From the NCBI GenBank assembly GCA_002395865.1, contig DGVE01000168.1, forward strand, positions 1 through 46,911: a DNA stretch of 46,911 nt, read 5' to 3'. Below, piece after piece: positions 16,181-24,954 of this stretch. The notes under the pieces were generated by a model. The model was not told the origin of the DNA. It made no database searches and saw nothing but the letters and a program-made list of their open reading frames with translations. Positions within the stretch are counted from its first letter, which is position 1; each line of letters starts with the position of its first letter. Position numbers and translations under genes: made by a program. This DNA is from Lachnospiraceae bacterium UBA4292. GTDB taxonomy: Bacteria > Bacillota > Clostridia > Lachnospirales > Lachnospiraceae.

Positions 16181-17346
16181 GAAACCCGCTTTCGGACAAA
16201 GTGATAAATATAAAGCCCTCGGGCATCAGGAAGTTCTTCGACATCGTGAGCGAGATGAAGGACGCGATCTCTCTGGGCGTGGGCGAGCCTGATTTTGATA
16301 CGCCATGGCATGTGAGGGAGGAGGGCATCTATTCTCTCGAGAAGGGCAAGACCTTCTATACCTCGAACTCCGGACTTAAGGAGCTCAAGCAGGAGATAAG
16401 CCTGTATCTGGACAGAAGGATACATGTTCAATATGATTACAACAAGGAGATCATGGTGACTGTGGGCGGCAGCGAGGCCATAGACCTGGCCATGCGCGCC
16501 ATGATAAACCCCGGTGACGAGGTGCTCATACCGCAGCCCTGCTATGTGTCCTACCTGCCCTGCTGCGAGCTCGCGGACGGCGTTCCGGTATTCATAAACC
16601 TCAAGGAGGAGAATGAATTTAAGCTCACCGCAAAGGAGCTTCTGGATTCGATAACTGATAAGACAAAGCTTCTGGTACTCGCCTTCCCGAACAATCCGAC
16701 CGGAGCTGTAATGACGAAGGAGGATCTTGAACCCATAGCGAAGATATGCATCGAGAAGGACATCGTCGTAATAAGCGACGAGATATATTCCGAGCTGACC
16801 TATTCGGGGGAGCATGCGTCTATAGCGTCCCTTCCCGGCATGAGGGAGAGGACTGTAGTCATAAACGGGTTTTCGAAGGCGTACGCCATGACGGGCTGGA
16901 GGCTCGGATATGCTGCGGCACCCGAGCTGATACTCTCGCAGATGCTCAAGATACATCAGTTCGCGATCATGTGCGCGCCGACCACGAGCCAGTACGCGGC
17001 TGTATCGGCCATGCGCGAGGGCGACGCGGACGTGGCGAGGATGCGCGAGTCGTACAACCAGAGGAGAAGGTATGTCGTAAGGCGCCTTCGCGACATGGGT
17101 ATGGAGTGCTTTGAGCCGTACGGCGCATTTTACGTGTTCCCGAGCATCAAGCGCTTCGGCATGAGCAGCGATGAGTTCGCGACGAAGCTCCTTCAGGCAC
17201 AGAAGGTGGCCATAGTACCCGGCACCGCCTTCGGCGACTGCGGAGAGGGCTTCCTGCGAATATCATACGCGTATTCACTCAAGAACCTCGAGATCGCGCT
17301 TGACCGCATAGAGAAGTTCGTAAAGACTCTGGAGGCCCAGGCTTGA
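16177..17346 (+). CDS. PLP-dependent class I/II aminotransferase
   Basis: At 389 residues this is a fold-type I aminotransferase. Motifs in order are SLGVGEPDFDTPWHV near residue 30, the NNPTGAV loop (about 172), SDEIYSELTYSG (about 200), the PLP-binding Lys K234 in NGFSKAYAMTGWRLGY, and the C-terminal arginine motif FLRISYAYS. It would move the amino group between an amino acid and a 2-oxo acid, most likely aromatic or aspartate-type; exact specificity is not readable. The gene overlaps the Lrp gene by four bases. Confidence 0.93.
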   Translation: MRNPLSDKVINIKPSGIRKFFDIVSEMKDAISLGVGEPDFDTPWHVREEGIYSLEKGKTFYTSNSGLKELKQEISLYLDRRIHVQYDYNKEIMVTVGGSEAIDLAMRAMINPGDEVLIPQPCYVSYLPCCELADGVPVFINLKEENEFKLTAKELLDSITDKTKLLVLAFPNNPTGAVMTKEDLEPIAKICIEKDIVVISDEIYSELTYSGEHASIASLPGMRERTVVINGFSKAYAMTGWRLGYAAAPELILSQMLKIHQFAIMCAPTTSQYAAVSAMREGDADVARMRESYNQRRRYVVRRLRDMGMECFEPYGAFYVFPSIKRFGMSSDEFATKLLQAQKVAIVPGTAFGDCGEGFLRISYAYSLKNLEIALDRIEKFVKTLEAQA

Positions 17347-17837
17347 ATATAGTGCTTCTTGAGCCCGAGATACCATATAACACAGGCAATATCGGCAGAA
17401 CCTGTACAGCTACAGGCACGTCGCTGCATCTTATAGAACCGCTGGGCTTTTCTTTAAGCGACAAGATGGTGAAGCGCGCGGGCATGGACTACTGGGACAG
17501 GCTCGACCTGCATGTATACAGGGATTACAATGAGTTTCTGGAGAGGAACCCGGGGGCGAAGATCTATTACGCTACGACCAAATCCAGAACTCTCTACACA
17601 GATGTGAGATATGAGCCGGACTGCTTCATCATGTTCGGGAAGGAGAGCGCGGGAATACCCGAGGAGATACTCGTTAAAAACCCCGACACCTGCGTTCGCA
17701 TCCCCATGAACGAGCAGATCCGCTCATTAAACCTTTCAAATGCCGCGGCCATCGTGCTTTATGAGGCCCTGAGGCAGAACGATTTCAACGGCATGGAACT
17801 GGCCGGACACCTGCACAGACTCAGCTGGGATATGTGA
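17343..17837 (+). CDS. trmL: tRNA (cytidine/uridine-34-2'-O)-methyltransferase TrmL
   Basis: This 164-residue SPOUT methyltransferase methylates the ribose of the wobble base in certain leucine tRNAs, using SAM. It shows the family landmarks NIVLLEPEIPYNTGNIGRTC at the N-terminus, LIEPLGFSL, MFGKESAGIPEEIL in the knot region, and IPMNEQIRSLNLSNAAAIVL. The length is typical. The start is TTG at 17343, overlapping the previous stop. GGAGG at 17332-17336 inside the upstream gene is well placed, and the family's N-terminus begins exactly here. Confidence 0.93.
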   Translation: MNIVLLEPEIPYNTGNIGRTCTATGTSLHLIEPLGFSLSDKMVKRAGMDYWDRLDLHVYRDYNEFLERNPGAKIYYATTKSRTLYTDVRYEPDCFIMFGKESAGIPEEILVKNPDTCVRIPMNEQIRSLNLSNAAAIVLYEALRQNDFNGMELAGHLHRLSWDM

Positions 17838-19429
17838 TGAAGGAAACACAAAACCGAAAGAACTATAAAGCGTTTATAAGCGCTGCAGGCATCATACTTG
17901 CAGCGCTTGTCTGCATGTATGCAGAATCGTCCTTTCACATCCACCCCTATGCCACGGGAGCCTATCACAGGCTCTGGGTGCTGTTTTTGTGCTTCGTACT
18001 GTGCGGAACCATACTGCTCTTTCTTCTCGCGTATCACCTTTTTGTAAAGCCTCTTACGAAGAAGCCGTCGATAGTCAGGACATGTACATACATCGTGGGA
18101 GCGCTGGCGCTTTTGTATGTCTTCATCATGCCTCCGATGTCGGGAGCCGATGAGATAAGGCATTATCTGGGAGCGTACAAGCTGTCGAACACGATAATGT
18201 TTCAGGACGCGGCTGATGCCGAGGGCTATGTCTATGTCAGAAAATGTGACTCGCAGATACTGCTGAATGATTTTCCCGGGATAGACGACTATTACAAGCT
18301 CACGAATATCTACAGCACCGGTGAGACGGAGCCGGTGGCGTTTACCGCGGACAGACCCGTGGATTGCCTCTTCCTCGCGTATCTGCCCGGAGCTTTGGGC
18401 ATCACGCTCGCGCGGCTTCTTGGGCTGCCGCAGATAATGCTCATGCTCTTCGGAAGGCTCTTCAATGTGGTCTTTTTCATGATATTCTTCGTGCTGGCCA
18501 TGAGGAGGATGCCTTTTGGCAGGGAGGCGCTTTTATTTATCTGCGCACTGCCGATGACGCTCAACCAGATCGCGTCGTTTTCCTACGATGTGTACACGCT
18601 GGCGTTGTGCTTTTATTTTACGGCGTATGTTTTAGACCTTGCGTTTATGCGGGAAAGCGTAAAAGTTAAGGACATGGTCATACTCACGGCGGTGATCACA
18701 CTGGTATCACCCGTGAAGGTCGTGTACATGCTTCTTGCGCTTTTAATGTTCATGATACCTGCCGCAAAGTTCGGCTCAAAGAAAAAATACATCATCAGCG
18801 CAGCGTGCATGGCTGTTTGCATGGTGGGCTTCTTCCTGATACAGAAGCTCACGAAGCTGGCTGAGTACACGCTTCAGACAGACCCGTATCTCTCGTACGC
18901 GGATACGACCGTATATCCCATAGGCGCGCTGCTCGGCAACCCGCTTCTGGTGATAAAGATCTTTATGAATACACTTGCGGTCTACGGCGGCAGGTGGTAT
19001 ATGGACATGCTGGGCGCGAGACTGGGCTGGCAGGATGTGCAGATACCCGAGGTGGTGCTTTTGGGTTTTACGATACTTGGCATCATGTGCGCAGTAAAGC
19101 CTGCGGGTGAGCCGGTGTACTGGGGCACAAAGCAGAGGGTCATCTGCATCGTCAGCGCAGTCCTGTGCTCTGCGGCGGCCATGCTCGCGCTCCTGCTTGT
19201 GTACACACCGGACGGCGCGCAGTTCATCTACGGCGTGCAGGGAAGATATTTCCTGCCGGTGCTTCCGCTTTTTATGGTCTGCATCAGGAGCGGAAGGCTG
19301 CGGCGCTTTGATGACGGTACGGATATGATCGTGTTTATTATCGCAGTGATGGATTTCCTTGCTGCCGTCTATGTCATCGGCGGCATAATGAGCCGCATGG
19401 GTGTGACGAAGATGCTTGGTGGAAACTGA
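17837..19429 (+). CDS. DUF2142 polytopic membrane protein
   Basis: The 530-residue protein is almost wholly hydrophobic, with roughly 11-13 membrane helices. The segment PPMSGADEIRHYLGAYKLSN (about residues 97-116) matches the acidic loop motif of DUF2142, a family related to GT-C glycosyltransferases that use lipid-linked sugars. It would act in the membrane, probably adding sugars to a surface polymer. It starts at ATG 17837, sharing an A with the trmL stop (a GTG lies one codon earlier). The following GT2 gene, 12 bases downstream, supports a shared role in surface glycosylation. Confidence 0.82.
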   Translation: MKETQNRKNYKAFISAAGIILAALVCMYAESSFHIHPYATGAYHRLWVLFLCFVLCGTILLFLLAYHLFVKPLTKKPSIVRTCTYIVGALALLYVFIMPPMSGADEIRHYLGAYKLSNTIMFQDAADAEGYVYVRKCDSQILLNDFPGIDDYYKLTNIYSTGETEPVAFTADRPVDCLFLAYLPGALGITLARLLGLPQIMLMLFGRLFNVVFFMIFFVLAMRRMPFGREALLFICALPMTLNQIASFSYDVYTLALCFYFTAYVLDLAFMRESVKVKDMVILTAVITLVSPVKVVYMLLALLMFMIPAAKFGSKKKYIISAACMAVCMVGFFLIQKLTKLAEYTLQTDPYLSYADTTVYPIGALLGNPLLVIKIFMNTLAVYGGRWYMDMLGARLGWQDVQIPEVVLLGFTILGIMCAVKPAGEPVYWGTKQRVICIVSAVLCSAAAMLALLLVYTPDGAQFIYGVQGRYFLPVLPLFMVCIRSGRLRRFDDGTDMIVFIIAVMDFLAAVYVIGGIMSRMGVTKMLGGN

Positions 19430-19441
19430 CGGAATAATACT

Positions 19442-20938
19442 ATGAGCGAATTTCTGAAAAAGACCAGAAGATACATAAGATCCGGCCCTGCCGGATTTAT
19501 AAAGAAGAGCCTGCAGAAGGTCTTTAAGACCGATGAGGCGAAGTACGCGAGAAGCGTAAAGAAGAAGTCTCCCGACAGGGAAGATCTTCTTCGGCAGACC
19601 AAGGACAGCGAGTACGGTCCGCTGATCAGTGTGGTGGTGCCTGCATACAGGACGAATCCGTCTTTTTTCGGGGAGCTCATCGGCTCTGTTATGGCGCAGA
19701 GCTATGAAAACTGGGAGCTGGTGATAGCAGACGGAAGCGCTTACGCGGAGGATGACGAAAAGTACTTCGAGCTCGAGAAGATAGCGATGGAGGCCGGAGA
19801 TCCGGGCAGGGTCAGATACATAAGACTGGCGGAGAATCTCGGTATTTCGGGCAATACGAACGAGGCCATAAAAAAGTCCTCGGGAGACTGGGTGGTGTTT
19901 GTCGATCACGACGATACACTGACACCGGACGCTCTCTATGAGGTGTGGTACGCGGCCTCCGGCAATCTGAACGCGGGCGTGGTGTACTCGGACGAGGACA
20001 AGATCGGTAAAGGCGGAAGGTATTTCGACCCTCATTTCAAGCCCGAGCTGGACATGGAGCTTCTGACGAATGTGAATTATATATCCCACCTTTTTGCGAT
20101 AAGGAGGGATCTTCTGGAGGAGATCGGGTACTTAAACTCCGAGTTTGACGGGGCGCAGGACTACGATCTGGTGCTTCGAGCCTGTGAGAAGGCGGGTGCT
20201 GTGGCACACGTTCCCAAGGTGCTCTACCACTGGAGAGTGTGCGAGGGATCCACATCAGTCGGACTCTCTGAGAAGAACTATGCGCACGACGCGGGCAGGA
20301 GGGCTCTGCTTGCGCACACACAGCGCATGGGAAGGCGCGCGGGCGTGGGCGCAGGGAAGCTTGCGGGAAGCTATATCGTGCGCGAGAGGATTGGCGACTG
20401 GCCTGAGGTACTGGTCGTTCGCACAAGGCCGAACACCATACCGGTGATAAAGAGGGAAGCCTGCAAGGACAGGGTGATATGGTTCCTCGCGGACGGCGCA
20501 AAGGAGGACGAGAGGCTTAAAAAAGCCATGCTCTCGAGGCTTCTTCTGCCCGGAACGGGTGTAGTAGGCGCGGTGATAAGAAGCGGTGCTTCTGTCATTG
20601 ACGGTGGATACGCGATAGGATGCGGAGCGACATTTGCGGGTGTGCCCGCGGGTGAGCCCGGGTATATGGGAAGACTGTTCATGAGCAGAAATGTCACGGC
20701 TGCGAGCTGTGCGTGCATGATGATGACAGGCGAGACCTACCTGCTGCTCGGCGGCGCGGATGTGTCAGCCGGCTCCGACTGGGACAGGGAGCTGTGCATA
20801 AGGGCAGGCATGGAGGAAAAGAGCGTGATCATGCTTCCTCTCACGGTGGACGCGCCTGCGTTTGAGGGGAGGAAGGACCACCCCGACAGATACACCGGCC
20901 TGCGCGAAAAGTGGACGAGGGACGGCCGCGTCCATTGA
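19442..20938 (+). CDS. Family 2 glycosyltransferase
   Basis: The 498-residue protein has a GT-A/GT2 domain at about 60-290. Landmarks are PLISVVVPAYRTNPSFFGEL, SYENWELVIADGS, LGISGNTNEAI, the DxD-type metal site FVDHDDTLTPDALY, and the acceptor end YDLVLRACEKAGAVAHVPKV with YHWR. The basic N-terminal segment of about 55 residues may touch the membrane. The remaining C-terminal 200 residues lack a motif I recognise and may be a degenerate second domain. It follows the DUF2142 gene closely and probably extends a surface glycan; donor and acceptor are unknown. Confidence 0.88.
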   Translation: MSEFLKKTRRYIRSGPAGFIKKSLQKVFKTDEAKYARSVKKKSPDREDLLRQTKDSEYGPLISVVVPAYRTNPSFFGELIGSVMAQSYENWELVIADGSAYAEDDEKYFELEKIAMEAGDPGRVRYIRLAENLGISGNTNEAIKKSSGDWVVFVDHDDTLTPDALYEVWYAASGNLNAGVVYSDEDKIGKGGRYFDPHFKPELDMELLTNVNYISHLFAIRRDLLEEIGYLNSEFDGAQDYDLVLRACEKAGAVAHVPKVLYHWRVCEGSTSVGLSEKNYAHDAGRRALLAHTQRMGRRAGVGAGKLAGSYIVRERIGDWPEVLVVRTRPNTIPVIKREACKDRVIWFLADGAKEDERLKKAMLSRLLLPGTGVVGAVIRSGASVIDGGYAIGCGATFAGVPAGEPGYMGRLFMSRNVTAASCACMMMTGETYLLLGGADVSAGSDWDRELCIRAGMEEKSVIMLPLTVDAPAFEGRKDHPDRYTGLREKWTRDGRVH

Positions 20939-20948
20939 CCAAGCGGAC

Positions 20949-20992
20949 GGTCGCACCGGGTGATTTCATAGGCCACGGTCGCGCCGGGTGAA
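20949..20992 (+). repeat. Direct repeat of about 15 bases
   Basis: GGTCGCACCGGGTGA (20949-20963) and GGTCGCGCCGGGTGA (20978-20992) differ at one base. The second copy runs into the stem-loop repeat that follows. Confidence 0.6.
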
Positions 20993-21053
20993 AAAACCCC
21001 GGGGGACGCAGCCGCTCCCTTCGGTCACATGGCCCCCTGGAGTATTTTCACCC
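20986..21053 (+). repeat. Stem-loop intergenic repeat, copy A
   Basis: The outer arms GGGTGAAAA and TTTTCACCC enclose an inner GGGGG/CCCCC stem. The same plan appears at 45832 and, reversed, at 46180: GGRTGAAAAAACC, a GC-rich stem, then GGAGTATTTTCAYCC-like ends. It lies between the GT2 and cca genes. The remaining spacer up to 21154 shows no gene. Confidence 0.65.
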
Positions 21054-21154
21054 GTCACGCCCTGACATAGGTGCACCGGGGTATGATCACCGACCACACC
21101 CCTTGAAGTCATCCGGAGCGTTCCCATATAGCAGTGATGTAAGGGATAGTTTGA

Positions 21155-22483
21155 ATGGAATACAAGATCAACATGCCGCCGGGGGCGGCGAGGATAATAC
21201 GTGTCCTAAACGGCGCGGGCTTCACCGGATATGTGGTCGGGGGCTGCGTCAGGGACAGCGTGATGGGCAGGGAGCCGAAGGACTGGGACATAACCACCTC
21301 GGCGAGCCCCGAGCAGGTGAAGAAGCTGTTTAAGAGGACAGTGGACACCGGTATTGCCCACGGGACGGTCACGGTTCTTACGGACGGAGATTCGTTCGAG
21401 GTGACGACCTACCGTGTCGACGGAAAGTATTCGGACGGAAGGCATCCCGACAGCGTTCGGTTCGTGACCGAGCTGAGGGAGGATCTGGCCAGACGTGACT
21501 TCACGATAAATGCCATGGCGTACAATGACGCGGACGGTCTGGTGGACGAGTTCGGCGGGCTGGAGGACATCGACAGGCGCGTGATACGCTGCGTGGGAGA
21601 GGCGAAGGAGAGGTTTACGGAGGACGCGCTCAGGATGATGAGGGCGCTGAGATTTGGCGCGCAGCTGGGCTTTGAGATAGAGGAGAACACATTTGACGCG
21701 ATAAGAGAGCTGGCGCACACGATAGAGAAGATAAGCGCCGAGAGGGTGAGGGAGGAGCTCACGAAGCTTCTGATCTCGGACAATCCCGGGCAGGTGCTCA
21801 GGCTTTGCGAGACAGGGCTTTCAAAATACATATTTCCGCAACTCGACGAGATGCTCGTGTGTGAGCAGAATACGAAATTCCACTGCTACACGGTTGGATA
21901 TCACACTGTAAAGGTGGTGGAGAGCGTAGGGGCCACGGTGGCTCTCAGATATGCGGCGCTGCTTCACGATGTGGGCAAGCTGTATACGAAGACCACCATT
22001 GACGGCGTAGATCATTTCTACGGACACGCGAATGTGAGCGCGCAGTTTGCGGAAAAATTTATGCAGAAACTGAAATTCGACAACGCCACCACGGAGCTGG
22101 TGAAGCTGCTGGTCACTCACCACGACAGCAGGATAAAGAATATGGGCTCGGTGAGAAGGCTCGTGGGAGCCGTGGGAGCAGAGCATGTGGAGGAGCTGTT
22201 AGACCTCATGTACGCGGATATGGCGGGCAAGAGCGACTATGCCAAGTCCATGACACCTGCGCTCGACAGGCTTGCGCAGGATATGAGGCAGGTCGTAAGG
22301 GACGGCGAGTGCGTAAAGCTGAAGGATCTGAAGATATCCGGGCGTGATCTGATGGAGGCGGGCTTTAAGCCCGGGCCCGGTATGGGAAGGATACTGAACG
22401 CGCTTTTGGAGGCCGTTATGGACGACCCCGCGAAGAACGATAAAGAGATACTTATGTCCATGGCACGGAGGATGGACATTTAG
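21155..22483 (+). CDS. cca: CCA tRNA nucleotidyltransferase
   Basis: At 442 residues this is a class II CCA-adding enzyme with an HD domain. The head domain has YVVGGCVRDSVMGREPKDWD (the GG...RD and DxD catalytic site), then RRDFTINAMAYN, the conserved ERFTEDALRMMRALRFGAQL and the ISAERVREEL segment. The HD domain follows (about 245-340: ALRYAALLHDVGKLYTKT, later VTHHDSRIK), which in relatives has phosphohydrolase activity. It builds or repairs the CCA end of tRNAs without a nucleic-acid template. The start ATG is preceded by AAGGGATAGTTTGA. It is housekeeping and independent of its neighbours. Confidence 0.95.
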   Translation: MEYKINMPPGAARIIRVLNGAGFTGYVVGGCVRDSVMGREPKDWDITTSASPEQVKKLFKRTVDTGIAHGTVTVLTDGDSFEVTTYRVDGKYSDGRHPDSVRFVTELREDLARRDFTINAMAYNDADGLVDEFGGLEDIDRRVIRCVGEAKERFTEDALRMMRALRFGAQLGFEIEENTFDAIRELAHTIEKISAERVREELTKLLISDNPGQVLRLCETGLSKYIFPQLDEMLVCEQNTKFHCYTVGYHTVKVVESVGATVALRYAALLHDVGKLYTKTTIDGVDHFYGHANVSAQFAEKFMQKLKFDNATTELVKLLVTHHDSRIKNMGSVRRLVGAVGAEHVEELLDLMYADMAGKSDYAKSMTPALDRLAQDMRQVVRDGECVKLKDLKISGRDLMEAGFKPGPGMGRILNALLEAVMDDPAKNDKEILMSMARRMDI

Positions 22484-22516
22484 GGCGTATAGATTATAAA
22501 ACGAGGAGGAACCAAA

Positions 22517-24094
22517 ATGTCATCAGTTAAGAACATGATCGATGAGGGACGCACAGCCATCGGTATCGAGCTGGGCAGCACCCGCATCAAGGCCTGCATG
22601 ATCGATGAGGCTCATAACGTGATCGCCTCCGGGAGCTTTTCGTGGGAGAACCGCTTCGAAAACGGTGTCTGGACCTACGGGCTTTCGGAGATCGAGGAGG
22701 GCATCAGAAGCTGCTATAAGTCTCTTACGGAGGATGTGGCTGCCAAATACGGCACGGTCATTAAAAAGACGGGCAGCATAGGTATATCGGGCATGATGCA
22801 CGGATACATGGCATTTGACGCGGGCTGGAATCTTCTGGCACCCTTCAGAACATGGAGAAATACGATAACCGGAGATGAGGCACAGGAGCTCTCTGAAGCC
22901 TTCGGTTTCAATATTCCCCAGCGCTGGAGCATCGCCCATCTGTACCACGCTGTAAAGGGAGGCGAGGAGCATGTTAAACGGCTCGTTCACCTGACCACGC
23001 TTGCGGGATACATACACTACCGTCTGAGCGGCGAGAACGTGCTGGGCATAGGAGAGGCATCGGGTATGTTCCCCATCGATTCCGCGGCGGGTACATACGA
23101 TGCAGGCATGATGGCGAAATATGATGATCTCACGGGCTGCTTCCCGAAAAAGCTCGCAGAGCTCCTTCCCGCAGTCAAAAAGGCGGGTGAGGGCGCGGGA
23201 GTCCTCACGGCAGCGGGCGCGGCTTTCCTTGACGAGAGCGGAGTGCTGCAGGCGGGTGCTCTCATGGCTCCTCCGGAGGGTGACGCGGGAACAGGTATGG
23301 TGGCTACGAACGCCCTCAGAGCCTGCACGGGCAATGTGAGCGCGGGAACCTCGGATTTCGCGATGGTGGTTCTCGACAAGCCCATTGCCACACATATGGA
23401 GATAGATATGGTGACCACGCCCACGGGACTTCCGGTGGCCATGGTACACTGCAACAACTGCACATCCGATATCAATGCATGGGCCGGACTGTTCGCGCAG
23501 TTCGCCGGGGCCTTCGGAATGAATATCAGCACGGGAGATCTGTTCACGAAGCTGTTCACGATGGCGCAAGAAGGCGCAAAGGACGGCGGCGGACTCATAC
23601 CCGTGAACTATATATCCGGCGAGAGCATCACCGGATTTGACGAGGGAAGACCCCTCTTTATAAGACAGGGCGCAGGCATCGGTCTGGCTGATTTCATGCG
23701 AGCGAATCTCATGAGCGCCATCGCGACTTTAGGCATCGGCATGAGGATACTCGCGGATGAGGGCGTGAAGATCACGAGCCTGACCGGACACGGCGGATAT
23801 TTCAAGACCGGTACCGTGGGCGCATCGCTTCTGTCGGCGGCCTGCGTTAGCCCCGTGACGCTTATGGAGACCGCAGGTGAGGGAGGCCCCTACGGCATGG
23901 CACTCCTGGCAGGATACGCGGCGTGGAAGAAGGGCGGTGAGAGCCTCGAGGACTATCTGGACGCGAAGGTATTTGCCGACGCGAAGAAGATCACGGTAAA
24001 TGCGTCCGCGGAGGATGTGGATGGATTTAAGGCCTTCCTGGCTAAGTACGAGAAGGCTCTGAAGGTCGAGAGGGCCGCAGTGGAGGTACTGTGA
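22517..24094 (+). CDS. FGGY-family carbohydrate kinase, probable pentulokinase
   Basis: The 525-residue protein has the two-lobed FGGY fold: an N-terminal ATPase motif (AIGIELGSTRIKACMID), ISGMMHGYMAF, a mid-region WRNTITGDEA, and C-terminal glycine-rich loops (SLTGHGGYFKTG, TAGEGGPYGMALL). It phosphorylates a sugar or sugar alcohol with ATP. The next gene is L-ribulose-5-phosphate 4-epimerase, 46 bases on, so ribulokinase activity is the best guess. Its sequence does not look like the classical AraB. No isomerase (AraA), transporter or AraR regulator lies in the window. Confidence 0.85.
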   Translation: MSSVKNMIDEGRTAIGIELGSTRIKACMIDEAHNVIASGSFSWENRFENGVWTYGLSEIEEGIRSCYKSLTEDVAAKYGTVIKKTGSIGISGMMHGYMAFDAGWNLLAPFRTWRNTITGDEAQELSEAFGFNIPQRWSIAHLYHAVKGGEEHVKRLVHLTTLAGYIHYRLSGENVLGIGEASGMFPIDSAAGTYDAGMMAKYDDLTGCFPKKLAELLPAVKKAGEGAGVLTAAGAAFLDESGVLQAGALMAPPEGDAGTGMVATNALRACTGNVSAGTSDFAMVVLDKPIATHMEIDMVTTPTGLPVAMVHCNNCTSDINAWAGLFAQFAGAFGMNISTGDLFTKLFTMAQEGAKDGGGLIPVNYISGESITGFDEGRPLFIRQGAGIGLADFMRANLMSAIATLGIGMRILADEGVKITSLTGHGGYFKTGTVGASLLSAACVSPVTLMETAGEGGPYGMALLAGYAAWKKGGESLEDYLDAKVFADAKKITVNASAEDVDGFKAFLAKYEKALKVERAAVEVL

Positions 24095-24140
24095 CCTGTG
24101 ACCGGCCGTATGACGGAGGATGGCGGCGGAAGGAGAAGAT

Positions 24141-24839
24141 ATGCTTGAAGAACTAAGACGACAGGTTTACGAGGCGAATATGGAGCTTCCCAGGCTCGGC
24201 CTTGTTACATTTACATGGGGCAATGTGAGCGGTATCGACAGGGAGAGGGGAATCATGGCGATCAAGCCCTCCGGCGTGGATTACGATAAGCTCTCGCCCG
24301 AAAATATGGTGCTCGTGGATATAGCGACCGGTAAGACCGTGGGGGAGGGACTCCGTCCCTCTTCCGACACACCCACGCATGTGGAGCTCTACCGTTCGTT
24401 TTCGGATATCGGCGGTGTCGTGCACACGCACAGCACATTCGCGACATCGTGGGCGCAGGCGGGACGCGACATTCCCTGCTACGGCACCACGCACGCGGAC
24501 TATTTCTACGGCAGCGTTCCCTGCCTCAGAGTCCTCTCACCGCAGGAGATAGATGCGGGATATGAGACCAACACCGGCCTTCTGATCACAGGCCAGTTCC
24601 GCATCCGCGGCATCGACCCGGCGGCTGTTCCGGCGTGCCTGTGTGAGAACCACGGTCCCTTCGCGTGGGGCAGGGACTGCCACGAGGCCGTCCACAACGC
24701 AGCCGTACTCGAGTACATCGCCAAAATGGCCTACCAGACTGAGCTGATCAACAAGGACGTGAAGCCCGCTCCGCAGCATCTCATGGATAAGCACTACTTC
24801 AGGAAGCATGGTGCGGGGGCATATTATGGGCAGGGGTAG
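24141..24839 (+). CDS. araD: L-ribulose-5-phosphate 4-epimerase
   Basis: The 232-residue enzyme converts L-ribulose 5-phosphate to D-xylulose 5-phosphate through a zinc-dependent retro-aldol reaction. Landmarks are GLVTFTWGNVSGIDRERG, IKPSGVDYDKLSPENMVLVD, the zinc ligands H95 and H97 in VHTHSTFATSW, and H171 in CENHGPFAWG. With the start at ATG 24141 these numbers equal those of the E. coli enzyme. GGAAGGAGAAGAT is directly upstream, so I prefer this to the ATG at 24120. It forms an operon with the kinase before it and feeds pentoses into the pentose-phosphate pathway. Confidence 0.95.
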   Translation: MLEELRRQVYEANMELPRLGLVTFTWGNVSGIDRERGIMAIKPSGVDYDKLSPENMVLVDIATGKTVGEGLRPSSDTPTHVELYRSFSDIGGVVHTHSTFATSWAQAGRDIPCYGTTHADYFYGSVPCLRVLSPQEIDAGYETNTGLLITGQFRIRGIDPAAVPACLCENHGPFAWGRDCHEAVHNAAVLEYIAKMAYQTELINKDVKPAPQHLMDKHYFRKHGAGAYYGQG

Positions 24840-24850
24840 GGAACTGTGGA

Positions 24851-24879
24851 TTGAAATGTTGAGTTAGATGTGTTACAAT
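24851..24879 (+). promoter_or_regulatory. Promoter at the start of the polysaccharide island
   Basis: TTGAAA (24851-24856) and TACAAT (24874-24879) are separated by 17 bases, between araD and glf. It coincides with the shift to AT-richer sequence, so it may drive the whole island operon. Confidence 0.68.
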
Positions 24880-24954
24880 ATAGCGATGGCCTGCGCAAGC
24901 GGGATGTCGAAGCAATCATTATTGTATTACATCGAGATGATGTGAGGGATAAAA

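Noticed and set aside
18776..20089. 437-residue open frame on the reverse strand
   Set aside because: It is antisense to the DUF2142 and GT2 genes, is rich in His/Arg/Tyr as expected from a shadow frame, and has no ribosome site.
22523..23569. 348-residue open frame on the reverse strand
   Set aside because: It is a shadow of the FGGY kinase gene with no domain or motif.
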